Positions 53,098 to 64,000 of a DNA stretch of 64,000 bases are shown here, in pieces. How positions within the stretch are numbered: the stretch's first letter is position 1; every line of letters begins with the position of its first letter. The stretch is taken from assembly GCA_025093985.1 (NCBI GenBank), contig JACAAK010000013.1, positions 62,001 to 126,000 on the forward strand, in the 5' to 3' direction. Source of the DNA: Calvatia gigantea (Eukaryota; Basidiomycota; Agaricomycetes; Agaricales; Lycoperdaceae). Under the pieces are notes generated by a model, which saw only the letters and a program-made list of their open reading frames with translations, searched no databases and was not told where the DNA came from. Position numbers and translations under genes: made by a program.

Positions 53098-53611
53098 CCA
53101 ACAAAAGCAGTATAGGCAAAGGTAGCACGTCTGCTCCAATGTCTGCTAGACCATACATTTAAATGCTTGGACACACTGTCCTAAAAAGTATGTGAGTAGG
53201 AAGAGTATTGCTGGCACAAGAATGCCACTACTTTTCACTTCGTCAAAATCTCCATATGAGCTTTTACTTTCTGGTCCAGAACTGCTATGCCAAGATGAAG
53301 ATCCACCATTCACAATGAGTGTGACACATTCTTAGGCTTGTCACTGAGGGAGGAGTACAGTAAAATGAGTAAATTGCTGGTTCACACCACACACAGAATT
53401 AGCCTTAAAAAGCTTTTGTTATATGCTAGTCCATTTGCTGGTCTCACCACAATGAGTGCTGCAACAAATCTGTAACATGATAAGCACTCTCTGAGCCCAT
53501 ATAGGCAATATGATTGAGTAACATATGTTAAGGAACTCAACACATTGAGAAACGCAAAGGAGATCAAATGATTTAAGCTGAAAAGCAAGGAAATGGTGTA
53601 AAAACCAATAC
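53098..53611 (+). other. Decayed sequence between two solo LTRs, probably TE12 pol
   Basis: No long frame and no clear motif. By position it should be RT of TE12, and short readings such as KLLVHTTHRIS do not help. Nothing else seen. Confidence 0.35.
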
Positions 53612-53971
53612 TGTAGAAACTGTATAAACTCAGTAACTCATTATACACACGAGAACTCATATATTAGTCACCTGTATAAACTGGTGATAGAATGAGCTTG
53701 GGTCTGGCTACAGAAGAAAGGATAACATACCTCAGTAACTCGTTATATGCATGAGAACTGAGGTATTCAGCTAATGAGACTATAGTACTTAAGCAATATC
53801 ATAAGGCAGGGTCATACATGAAAACTTCATATATCTAAAAGTCATGGCACTATATTAAATGTCTGTCTATGAAATAGGTGCCCACCATGCAAGTCTAACT
53901 GGCATGACAGTGGGTGCTCTGATGGCCAGTATGGCACTCCGGATGTCTCAGAGTGGTTTGGCAATTCAACA
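53612..53971 (-). repeat. Solo LTR (LX family, 360 bp), the unoccupied counterpart of the TE2 LTR
   Basis: Ends TGTAGAAACT and AATTCAACA. Flanks AATAC (53607-53611) and GATAC (53972-53976) differ by one transition. Contains a partial internal duplication of about 100 bp around CTCAGTAACTC. Holds the empty version of the TE3 target site at about 53925-53945. Confidence 0.86.
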
Positions 53972-53976
53972 GATAC

Positions 53977-54683
53977 ATTTTACTCCAAACTTGATGACCA
54001 TCCTATTTCCTGCACATACCAGTAGCATGGAATATTCACTAGTTGAAGGTATCGTTGTTTGTGGATCATTCTCCAGTTATCCACCAAGGTAGCACTTATT
54101 CTGCACTTGATTGGATTTGCATAAGCATTAATGATAAAACTGCCTTAAACAAGCAGACTGGAAGAGAAGATTTATATGGAATAATCTGATGTGCTTCAGC
54201 TTTCCAGATAAGAAGAAAAGAATTAGAAGACATAGACAAGTGACTTAGTCATTTTGTGGAAGAGATTACATTAATCCTTGGATTGAGCTGGACTTTGTCT
54301 GCCACCATATGATTGAGCTAGGAATCCACCCACTACTTCTCTGACCACTTTCATTAACCTCATTTCAACAATGAAGATTAACAGCCTTGATCCACTGGCA
54401 CTCGACTAATGGCCTTAATGCTGGCATTTACTGCACATGCTACCAGGTCATTCATTGCTGCACATGCTACCAGATCCTATATTGAATGAGTAATGGGTTT
54501 TTAAGATAATTCCTCCTTCTCAAAAGAGTCACAGGAAAAACATCTTTAAAGGTTATGAAATATTCCTTTCTGCCATAGTTGCTGGAAAAATATATTCACA
54601 GGTCTTTCAACTGTACCTATCTCTTCTCACAAATTGACGATAAAACAAATGGGAACTATCCCTTTCTCCTCTTAATGAGTTGA
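53977..54683 (+). pseudogene. Decayed copia RT-like sequence (TE12)
   Basis: One short stretch, DKTALNKQTGREDLYG (about 54132-54180), resembles the copia RT motif DVKTAYLN-L-EEIYM. The rest, to 54683, has stops in all frames. Orientation and position agree with TE12. The imperfect repeat GCACATGCTACCAG at 54436-54475 is noted. Confidence 0.45.
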
Positions 54684-55585
54684 TGTTATGAATATCAATA
54701 TTTATGACATTATTAACAACAAGAATAATGATGTAATCAATGACATCATAATCACCTGACTAATGATCAATATTATATATTGATTATATAATGATTTATA
54801 CCACATCTCTAAAGACTTGTATAATCTGAAGACAATCAGTAAACATCTTAGTGTTAACAGTTAAACAACATTAAGTCATATTAATAATGATTATACTACA
54901 ACTAGTATAGTTACTTCAAGACAGCAATATATCTTAGCATATTCTATATGATAAGATAATAACAATAGATTAAGTATTAACCTAATACTTAATACTATAC
55001 AGTTCTACAAATACAGTTACAATGACTCTAGAACATCTATATAGTCTAGACACCTCTAGATGAAGCTAGACAATACCTAGAAAGGTCTATAAGACTAGAA
55101 CAACCTAGAACATAGCCAGACTTATCTAGAACTTAATGCACATAAATAGCACAGCTTATGTCATAATTCAAAGTCATACCACTTTGAATGTCGTACTACT
55201 TTTAAATACCATATATAGATAAGTAACATAATAATACAGTACAATACAATAGTACACTGTTATAGTATATAAACCCCTCAACTTGACCAGTAGACCTCAT
55301 CATTTCTACTTGGTTAGGTGGAGACTCAATCTATAACTCTTATCATCCTCTCTTATAGTCTGATCATAAGAAGTCTCTTCTCAATAACTGTGCTTACTCT
55401 ATAAGACTTCATAAGGGTTATATATTGAAGGTTAATAGATGACTGATTGTAGACTATAGACTATCTATAACTACATTGTAAGTAGTTATAAATAGTTGAC
55501 TAGCCTTTGAGAAGGAGTCCCCTTTGATATTATCTACATGATAGATATCGGGCCTGCGAAGGACAAAGCAGGTCTCACTATAACA
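54684..55585 (+). repeat. LY family LTR (902 bp) without target duplication
   Basis: Complete LTR with ends TGTTATGAAT and CACTATAACA. Left flank GTTGA and right flank CCATG do not match, unlike the LY copy at 16471-17816. Left is decayed copia; right is chromovirus TE13 in mid integrase. The junction therefore looks like recombination between two LY copies, or a deletion. Confidence 0.85.
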
Positions 55586-56203
55586 CCATGGCCATGGATT
55601 TCCTAAAACACCTACAGGCCACCCAAGATAATGCCTCATCAGTGCTATGATCATATCAGGAAAGAATGAAACAACAATACAACAGTGGTAGACTCCATGC
55701 AAAAACATATCAAACCAGGGACAAAGTGTGGCTTGAAAATACCAATATCCATACCAATCAGACATCAAAAAAGCTAGGCCAAAAAAGGTATGGACCTTTC
55801 CATATCAAGGAGAAGATAGGAGAAACAGCATACCAGCTCAACCTACCAGAGGGATGGGCCATCCATAATGTATTCAATAAACAATTGTTGACACCAGTAC
55901 ATAAGGCAGAGTTTCTGAGCCAACAACATGCACCAGCACCCAAACCAGTAATCATCAACAACAAAGAAGAATATGAAGTTGATGAGATCTAAGGACAATG
56001 AAAACAGGGATGGGGATATCAATTCCTAGTACACTGGAAAGGGTACAGCAATGAAGAAGATACATGGATATCAGAATCCAACCTTGGAAATGCAAAAGAA
56101 GCCATACAAGACTACCTAAAAAGACATCCAGAGGATACCCATAAAAGAGGGGGCAGAAAATCCAAAAGGTCATCCAACAAACCACCTAACAGTCAAACCA
56201 ACT
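55586..56203 (+). pseudogene. pol: TE13 pol: integrase tail and chromodomain
   Basis: Open from 55666 to 55992 (MKQQYNSGRLHAKTYQ to EEYEVDEI). The chromodomain continues after stops at 55990 and 55999, which replace single residues, with FLVHWKGY and AKEAIQDYLKRHPEDTH (56020-56145). A basic Lys/Arg/Ser tail ends before the ORF3 start at 56212. Confidence 0.87.
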
Positions 56204-56211
56204 AGACAAAC

Positions 56212-57206
56212 ATGCCTACCTCCAAGTCCAACCACATCTCTATCTCCTCCCTCATCCACCTGAACTCCACCAGAATCTCATCTATCCCACTACCTGAACC
56301 AGACAGTAGCAAGGCTTCCACCCCAAGTGGCACACACTTCAACATGGCCACAACACTATCACCAGCCCAAGGTCTCCTTGAGGACTTGCTTAGGGACATC
56401 AACAATGTCACCAATAAAAAGCTAGCCACCATTACCATACAAAATAAACATCTCAACACCAACTGTCTTATCACACTCACCACCACTTGCATTACCTTTG
56501 CCAATATGTATGCTGGCTTTGAAAATGCATCCACCTCCACCAGCCAACACATCCCCACCATCTTCTGAGCCCTTGTGCAATCCTCCCTGACTCCCTCAGA
56601 GCAAAGCCACATCAGTAGCTTGCAAAGTAGAATCAATCTCATACTTGAGGTATTCAAACACCTTGACATCACTGAAATATTCCTAGAACTGGGAGACATT
56701 GTATCCAGCCTACTTGGATGAGACACTATCCCTGACAACTCCAGTACTGAAGAACTCATCAACAGAATCCACTCAACCCTCAAGGAACTGTGTGACACAG
56801 TCAAGCCTGCCACCATGCCCCCCACTAGAGCTGATACCTCCATGGATGAAGAGACCACTGTCTCCATGAAGAAAGGGGTCAACATGTTGCATTGATTCAT
56901 AAAAACCATCACTCCTCCACAGATCATCTTGGTTTTTCTGCCACCCACCCACTACTGCACTGTGTTACCTGGACAAGAGCATGACCAATACTATTGGAAC
57001 TTGATAGTCAAGAACTATTGGGAAAACTCCACCATCACTGAGTTCTCCTATGAAGGAGTCCCAGTCCCTATCTGACAAGATGGCTGAAGCCACTTACCTA
57101 TCTTCTTTACATGCTCCAATAGTGGAAAATACCTCATCAGCACCACCAAGAAAGCCCTTGCCACAGCCATGGTCCATGGCAACTTTGATGAGCTTCCTGA
57201 GGCATG
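56212..57206 (+). pseudogene. TE13 ORF3: conserved extra ORF after the chromodomain
   Basis: About 331 codons in one frame from ATG 56212 (MPTSKSNHIS) to a stop at 57206 after ELPEA. It is interrupted by TAG/TGA codons at six or so places, mostly where TE8 has Gln, Trp or Arg. No frameshift was seen across the whole length. Shared blocks with TE8: LSPAQGLLE, the Thr-rich CITFA-MYA segment, QHIPTIF, EVF-HL-I--IFLEL, D-SMDEE-TVSMK, ITPPQ, TVLPGQE, YWN-IVKN and TKKALA. Starts 8 codons after the end of the integrase reading. Unrecognised family; not obviously envelope, not RNase H-like. Confidence 0.75.
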
Positions 57207-57225
57207 AAGCCTAATCAGGGGGTAA

Positions 57226-57529
57226 TGTTACAATTTCTACTGTTCTTATTACACTGCTGCACTTGTTCCATTCCTATTTACCCATGTACCTGTTTCATGC
57301 TATTCTAGTCTCAGCATTCTCCAAGTATTGACTCATATACTACCATACCATACCTATCAGACATTTCATGTAGTTATCCCATTCATTCAACTGGATGTCC
57401 TCTTGTATTTAAGCATACATGCAACCAGATGTATTCAGTATGCTTAACCACCTGGTTCTATTCCCTTACTTGCCCTCAAGACTTAGCCTAAGCTGCAACC
57501 TGAGGTCCTAATAGACTAAGGTTGTAACA
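57226..57529 (+). repeat. TE13 3' LTR (LF family, 304 bp)
   Basis: Ends TGTTACAATT and GGTTGTAACA. Next bases AGTGC; the partner is lost. Confidence 0.92.
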
Positions 57530-57639
57530 AGTGCTGTTATTGTAAAGTTGTGGGCCCCTGAAAAAGCAGATTAAAAAACAAAGTAGATTGACATGGGCTG
57601 ATAACTAACTGATAACAAGGCTAATAAGGTAATTATGTT

Positions 57640-58015
57640 GGTACAGACAGTACAGACAGTACTTCAGTATGGACAGTACTTTTGTCTTCTTAGTTACTTT
57701 TATTTTTAAAGTTATTCAAGTTATAGTCTAAGTGCATTAATTTTTGTCTTAGTATTACATGTATCTTTAAAGTAAAATACAAAGATGAAGAAAAATAATA
57801 ATTAAAAATGCAATGACAAACTATAATTCCCATGTTGTAACTAATTCTCTATGTAATTAACTTCTCATCTTTTATGTATAATATGTACTCTGAAAATGGA
57901 TGTAATACTAAGAGAAAAATTAATGAACTTAAACTGTGACTTGAATAACTGTAAGGATTAAAATAACTAAAAGGACTAAAGTACCACCTGTGCTGAAGGC
58001 ACAGAATCTGGCCTA
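57640..58015. mobile_element. Foldback/MITE-like element with long inverted arms
   Basis: Left arm about 57640-57780 and right arm about 57885-58015 are imperfect inverted repeats. Shared segments include CTTAGTTA, AGTTATTCAAGT and TCTTAGTATTACAT. The outer end contains the small palindrome CTGTGCCTT-GGCACAG. The centre is AT-rich without a coding frame. A third arm of the same family is at 61370-61530. No target duplication could be fixed. 57530-57640 shows only a repeated ACAGACAGTAC. Confidence 0.65.
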
Positions 58016-58027
58016 GTCACCAATTAC

Positions 58028-59326
58028 TATATATTAGTTAATTTAAGGTTTCTTAGTCATTCTCCAGCTATTAGTCTATGTTTAGTCTACTTAATTGTAT
58101 TACCAGTCCATCCTAATCTGTCCAGTCTTATTATTAGTCATTATCTTGCTATCAATGTATCTTATCTCATATATTTGCTATTAGTCTGTATTGATGTTGA
58201 GAGTCACTTGTGCATTCTTATCTGCTATTAGCCTATGTTAATCTAGTTAACTTTATTATTAGTCTATATTAATCTATGTAATCACTTTATTAGCCAGTGT
58301 CTACTTAACTTTATTACCAGTTAATGTTAACTTCCATAATTACCTTATTAGTGAGTGTTAGCCAAGTTAATCTCATTATCAGTTGTCATTAGCACATTCT
58401 TATCTGTTATCAGTCTGTACCAATTTACTCAACTTCATTATCAGTTATTATCAGTACATCATTATCTGTTATCAGTCTATGTTAATCTACTCAATGTTAT
58501 TATTTATCAATGGTCAGTTCCATAGTTACCCTATCAGCAGTGCCAGTTGTATTCAGTTGTTATCTTACTATCAGTAAATCCTTATCTGCTATCAGCCTGT
58601 GTCAATCTACTCAATTAGCCAGTATTTGCCAAGTTAATCTCATTATCACTTGTTATCTTATTATCAGTACATTCTTATCTGCTATCAGCCTATGTCAATC
58701 TACTCAACCAAATTATCAGCCTGTGTTAATCCATGTAATTACCTTATTAGCCAGTGTCAGCCAAGTTAATTTCATTATTATTTATGTTGATCTCTCTAGT
58801 TAGGTTATCAGTTCACCCAGTTATATTATGAGTTATCTTACTATCAGTAAATCCTTATCTGTTATCAGCCTGTCTCAATCTACTCAATTTTATGATTAGC
58901 CTATGTTATTTTCCATAATTACCTTATCACTCTTGTTATCAGTTATTATCTTACTATCAGTGTGTCTTTATCTTATATACCTTGCTATCAGCCTGTATTG
59001 ATATAAAGAGTTATGTTATCAGCTAGTGTTAGCCAAGTTGATCTCATTATCATTTTATCATCAGTTGTTATCTTACTATCAGTAAATCCTTATCTACTAT
59101 CAACCTGTGTCAATCTACTCATACTATCAACCTGTGTCAATCTACTCAATTAGCATGTGTTAATTTGTATAATCATCTTATCAGCCAATCTATCAGATAG
59201 AATGTAATAATCTGGCCAGCTCAGCATTAACCTTTCTGTCAGTAAATCCTTATCTGGTATTAGCCTGTGTCAGTCTACTCAATTTTATAATCAACCTATA
59301 TCATATCTAATAAATTATCAGTGTGA
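58028..59326. repeat. TATCAG-rich AT repeat array
   Basis: Irregular repetition of units built on TTATCTGCTATCAGCCTGTG-like and CAATCTACTCAATT-like segments at spacings of about 60-180 bp (for example 58398, 58466, 58588, 58674, 58856, 59088 and 59251). No protein coding is evident. The part 58510-59326 recurs at 60326-61115. Confidence 0.8.
58510..59326 (+). repeat. Duplicated 0.8-kb block, copy 1 (817 bp)
   Basis: Direct duplicate of 60326-61115. By eye the two are identical except that this copy has one extra 27-bp unit near 59093-59138 (CTATCAACCTGTGTC repeated). The boundaries are ATGGTCAGTT and ATCAGTGTGA. Confidence 0.9.
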
Positions 59327-60325
59327 AAAATTCCAAAACACAAAATGTCTGTATAATCAGATTGGAAAAATGAGGAGCAAATAATGGAAAGCACTTCTCA
59401 CAATAAGGGCTTTTTGAGCCAACATTATTCATAAGCACTCACTGAACCTTCTCCATGATGACAAGTATCTTCCAAGATCTCCTACAGAATGGAGACATCA
59501 TGAACTACATGGATGACTTCACAATTTCCAGAGATACAAAAGAACAACTACAAGAATGGATGATACAATGGGTTAGCCAAAATTGACCTTTGTCCATTAG
59601 AGAGAATAGAGTCAATTGAGTCCCGAAGATTACAGCATTACTTACAGAACAGACAACTTTATTCACCAGTGAAAAAGAAAATATTTGAATGAGAATATGG
59701 ACACGTTCCAACTAATTTACGTCTGGAACTATCCAATAAACTGAGCAGAAAATCTCTGATCATGATTACCGTGGTTTCCAAGCAGGCATGACCCATAACA
59801 GACGTCACAAAAATGATGAGATATGCATCAGCGTCTAGGATTCAACCAGAGTACAGGGATAGAAACTCAGAACTATTCAGGCTGTAAGACCTTCAATAGG
59901 AACAAACTAATTTTAACACTACGGAAACCTAAATCACAATTTGCTTTGATATGAACAGAAGAAGAATTCAAGGATTAGACTGAACTGGAAGACCAGAATA
60001 TAAGTCCCAATCAAAACATGGACATGGCAGTTACGTAGATTTAAACCAAAAATTTTAGGCTCAAAACTCCACTTTAAGAATTTTGTTTAGGGTAGAAAAA
60101 ATTCATGATCCAAAGAAATGAAATTACTAAAGTAAACACTATAGATGATAATGAAACTGATTGATAGTGCACAAACCATCAACACAATCACAAATGTCAC
60201 ATGAAATAGCATATACTGGCTTAAATAAATACAGTCACACTTCCTCCTATGGAAGCACATTGGCATGGTCTTGTGATCCACATCATAACAGCAAAGCAAT
60301 TTCTGATAATTCTCTCCATTATCAT
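59327..60325. other. Spacer between duplicated blocks, with chromovirus RT fragment
   Basis: 59380-59570 plus strand holds a TE8-family RT piece (TSIFQDLLQNGD, then NYMDDF at about 59500-59520, KEQLQEW). From 59580 to 60325 there is sequence with no similarity to anything else in the window and no long frame. It retains several CpG sites (for example near 59720, 59770 and 59800), unlike the transposons. Confidence 0.6.
59380..59580 (+). pseudogene. Chromovirus RT fragment with YMDD
   Basis: Corresponds to TE9 30470-30665. Catalytic NYMDDFTIS is intact; both sides are lost. The left edge enters after ATGGAAAGCACTTCTCAC. Confidence 0.85.
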
Positions 60326-61115
60326 ATGGTCAGTTCCATAGTTACCCTATCAGCAGTGCCAGTTGTATTCAGTTGTTATCTTACTATCAGTAAATCCTTA
60401 TCTGCTATCAGCCTGTGTCAATCTACTCAATTAGCCAGTATTTGCCAAGTTAATCTCATTATCACTTGTTATCTTATTATCAGTACATTCTTATCTGCTA
60501 TCAGCCTATGTCAATCTACTCAACCAAATTATCAGCCTGTGTTAATCCATGTAATTACCTTATTAGCCAGTGTCAGCCAAGTTAATTTCATTATTATTTA
60601 TGTTGATCTCTCTAGTTAGGTTATCAGTTCACCCAGTTATATTATGAGTTATCTTACTATCAGTAAATCCTTATCTGTTATCAGCCTGTCTCAATCTACT
60701 CAATTTTATGATTAGCCTATGTTATTTTCCATAATTACCTTATCACTCTTGTTATCAGTTATTATCTTACTATCAGTGTGTCTTTATCTTATATACCTTG
60801 CTATCAGCCTGTATTGATATAAAGAGTTATGTTATCAGCTAGTGTTAGCCAAGTTGATCTCATTATCATTTTATCATCAGTTGTTATCTTACTATCAGTA
60901 AATCCTTATCTACTATCAACCTGTGTCAATCTACTCAATTAGCATGTGTTAATTTGTATAATCATCTTATCAGCCAATCTATCAGATAGAATGTAATAAT
61001 CTGGCCAGCTCAGCATTAACCTTTCTGTCAGTAAATCCTTATCTGGTATTAGCCTGTGTCAGTCTACTCAATTTTATAATCAACCTATATCATATCTAAT
61101 AAATTATCAGTGTGA
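60326..61115 (+). repeat. Duplicated 0.8-kb block, copy 2 (790 bp)
   Basis: Same as 58510-59326 minus the 27-bp unit. The sequence on both outer sides differs between copies. Confidence 0.9.
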
Positions 61116-61163
61116 TAATCTCTGAAGAATGAAAGAGTGGAACAACAGTGTGGGGTTTTTTGC

Positions 61164-61314
61164 TTAGTCAGTTCTGACAAATACTGTATAAAGCATCATA
61201 GAGTAGGAGGAAGGCTTATAAATGCTTAGTCAGTGCTGACAAATCTTAGTCAGCTCTGACAAATGCTATGTAAAAACAGCACAGAATTACCAATTCTGAC
61301 TAATGCTGACTAAA
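61164..61314. repeat. Cluster of 18-bp palindromes TTAGTCAG-NN-CTGACAAA
   Basis: Copies at 61164-61181, 61226-61243 and 61246-61263, and a related inverted form at 61294-61314. The central two bases vary (TT, TG, CT) while both arms are constant. No coding. Could be protein binding sites or a transposon subterminal region. Confidence 0.75.
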
Positions 61315-61364
61315 ATTTGTAAGCAAGGACCCCAGAAACACCATCATCCCCCTCTATATAGACT

Positions 61365-61950
61365 AGGCCAGATTCTGTGCCTTTGGCACAGGCAGTACTT
61401 TAGCATGCACAGTACTTTTGTCTTCTTAGTTACTCTTATTCTTAGAGTTATTCAAGTTGTAATCCAAGTCTATCAATTTTTCTCTTAGTATTACTTTTAT
61501 TTTCTAAGTCAAAGTCCAGTCAAATTCACAAAAAAAAACAATCAATTATCAAACTATAAACTATAATCTCTATATTCTAACTAATTGCCCATGTTTTCTC
61601 TATAATATCTATGTTCTATTTACAAAAAATTACAGTTTTAGTTTATAATCCACTTCTTTCTATACTACATTCATAGTCCTTGTATAGTTATTCTATTTTC
61701 TATCTACAATATCTACTTTTCTATCAGCCAGTTATAACTTACCTAATTAAACTATCACTATATTATTACCTCTCCATTAATCTATAATCTATAGTCTATT
61801 TGTCATCTATTTTTCTTCATATTATTTACTCATTATTCAAATACAATAATCTCTTTACAAATATCTACTTATCAGTTTGAGTCAGTTTAGTCACTCTACT
61901 AATAGCATTATTACTCTATTTAAGCTATACCAGTCATTATTATCTTATAT
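61365..61950. mobile_element. Second foldback-family copy, partial, and AT-rich sequence
   Basis: 61370-61530 matches the ends of the element at 57640-58015 (GGCCAGATTCTGTGCC, CAGTACTTTTGTCTTCTTAG). 61540-61660 matches its centre. The inverted right arm is absent before the LW LTR at 61951. 61660-61950 is AT-rich with nothing else seen. Confidence 0.6.
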
Positions 61951-62153
61951 GTTATGATCAGGTTACATGGGATATTCGCCAAAGGTTAGCTGCCAGGTGA
62001 TGTTGGGTGAGAATGTATGGAGCAGGTGAAATTGGATGAGTACAAGATTTGGACTCAGTGGCTTCAATGTATGTGTTGTGCCTTCCTGCTGTCATTGAAG
62101 TCCATATTTCAGGAGGGAGTAGGGTCAGAGGGTTGAAGGAACAGAGATAGAGA
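61951..62153. repeat. LW-family LTR fragment, truncated by TE14
   Basis: Matches the first part of 206-755 in the same orientation (TGTTATGATC, GTTACATGGGATAT) and stops at the TE14 LTR. Confidence 0.88.
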
Positions 62154-62459
62154 TGTTGTGGTTTTTTACTGTCCTTATTGCACCACTGCACTTGTCTCCA
62201 TTCTATGCCTATCTACATGCCTGTTTTACCTATTCCAGTCCCAGTGATCTCCAGATAATGACTCACATACTACTACACCACTAATATTGGATTTTCCATG
62301 TAGTTACTCCATCCATTCAACTGGATGCCCTCTCATATATAAGCATACATACACACTTCTATACTTGGTACACTTAACCACCTAGTTCTCTCCCCTTACT
62401 CACCCTCAAGACTTAGCCTAAGCTGCAACCTGAGGTCCTATCAGACTAAGGTCATAACA
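62154..62459 (+). repeat. TE14 5' LTR (LF family, 306 bp)
   Basis: Ends TGTTGTGGTT and GGTCATAACA. The presumed RNA start reads ACACTTAACCA here against ATGCTTAACCA in TE8, both one CpG step from ACGCTTAACCA. Confidence 0.92.
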
Positions 62460-62539
62460 TTTGGTTAAGCATCCCCACCTCACCTTGCAAGGAGAAAGCT
62501 GAAACAGGCCTGAACAATGACAAACCCAGGAGCTAGTAT

Positions 62540-63703
<1,164 letters not shown>

Positions 63704-63756
63704 GTGCTGCCTCATGAGTCAAGAAACTTGTATCTAGGATATCAGACAAATTTTAC

Positions 63757-64000
63757 ATGATTCCTCAGAAATGAAAGCACAAACTAAACCTAAAGGGAGA
63801 CATCCAAGCCAAGGAGAAGAGAATAATAGTAAACACTATCATTGACTCAGGGTGCACCACCAGCAGCATCAGCAAAAAACTTGTCAATGAAGAAAAAATT
63901 CCCACAAAGAAACTGGAACAACAAGTCTTAGTAATAAATACAGATGGGACACAAAATCAAGGAGGCAAAGTAATGGAAAGCCACCTTCCTCACCAATGAA
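63757..64000 (+). pseudogene. pol: TE14 pol: protease start joined to RT
   Basis: MIPQK-stop-KHKLNLKGD, then the active site TIIDSGCTTSSIS (63832-63870), then NQGGKVMES. From about 63972 the bases AATGGAAAG continue as RT (WKATFLTNE), in a different frame from protease. In TE10 protease continues with TATIEMEIKG instead. The window ends 20 bases later, so the RT side rests on nine residues. Confidence 0.8.

Larger units (their letters stand above)
48881..54683 (+). mobile_element. TE12: old, highly decayed Ty1/copia element
   Basis: 5' LTR 48881-49448, half-tRNA primer site 49449-49460 (GGTTATGGGCCC), then a long decayed internal region. It is interrupted by solo LTRs 52785-53092 and 53612-53971. 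No 3' LTR was found; the right boundary is placed where LTR LY begins (54684) and is uncertain. It sits in the integrase of TE11 (left flank GGAGG). Confidence 0.78.
55586..57529 (+). mobile_element. TE13: chromovirus 3' end with ORF3 and 3' LTR
   Basis: Plus-strand member of the TE8 family, beginning inside the integrase C-terminus (FLKHLQATQDNASSAL). Tail WLENTNIHTNQTSKKLGQK (55730-55790), chromodomain GYQFLVHWKGYSNEEDTW (56010-56065), ORF3, a G-tract and 3' LTR (57226-57529). The left part is lost at the LY junction. Confidence 0.9.

Noticed and set aside
58383..58803. Open reading frames in the TATCAG array, repeated at 60161-60619
   Set aside because: They follow from low stop density in the repeat frame; the sequence is a non-coding array.

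Overview
The window contains no recognisable host gene. Almost all of it is a stack of nested LTR retrotransposons (Ty3/gypsy and Ty1/copia), most of them broken. The gypsy gag, pol and chromodomain types, CpG-focused decay and copia elements with half-tRNA primer sites fit a transposon-rich heterochromatic block of a basidiomycete fungus, probably an Agaricomycete. That placement is inference from protein style, not from any marker gene.

Layout, 1-12158: TE1 (gypsy, minus, enters from the left edge) carries a solo LTR at 206-755 and sits in the gag of TE2 (copia, minus). The TE2 5' LTR is split by TE3, a gypsy element complete from LTR to LTR (5706-12115). TE2 itself sits in the integrase end of TE4.

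12159-47874: TE4 (chromovirus, minus) is cut in its gag by solo LTR LY (16471-17816), which holds a second, inverted LY copy (17027-17551), and by TE5. TE5 (same family as TE4, plus strand, 17950-47123) is split by TE6 (copia, minus, 19641-42285) and by a solo LTR at 43099-43721. TE6 carries a gag-only LTR element TE7 in one LTR, a tRNA-like insertion in the other LTR, chromovirus TE8 (22835-28235), two solo LTRs, and a head-to-head pair of damaged chromoviruses TE9 and TE10 (29862-38362).

47875-57529: TE11 (TE4 family, minus) is the element into whose LTR TE4 inserted. It is broken by TE12, an old plus-strand copia (48881 to about 54683) holding two further solo LTRs. An LY LTR without target-site duplication joins this to TE13 (chromovirus 3' end, plus).

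57530-64000: AT-rich sequence with a foldback element, a TATCAG-rich repeat array present in two nearly identical 0.8-kb copies, a cluster of 18-bp palindromes, and a truncated LTR. Chromovirus TE14 (plus) then runs off the right edge.

Main biological points. (1) Three gypsy families show a self-priming layout: two bases after the 5' LTR, 10-11 bases are complementary to an LTR site that lies about 30 bp downstream of a TATA-like box. (2) The TE8/TE13 family has a conserved extra ORF after the chromodomain. (3) Two members of the TE8/TE13/TE14 family have lost the protease-RT interval by deletion at short direct repeats. (4) Nonsense codons and LTR differences are dominated by CpG to TpG/CpA change. 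The target-site duplications quoted were read directly from the sequence. Divergence counts are by hand.
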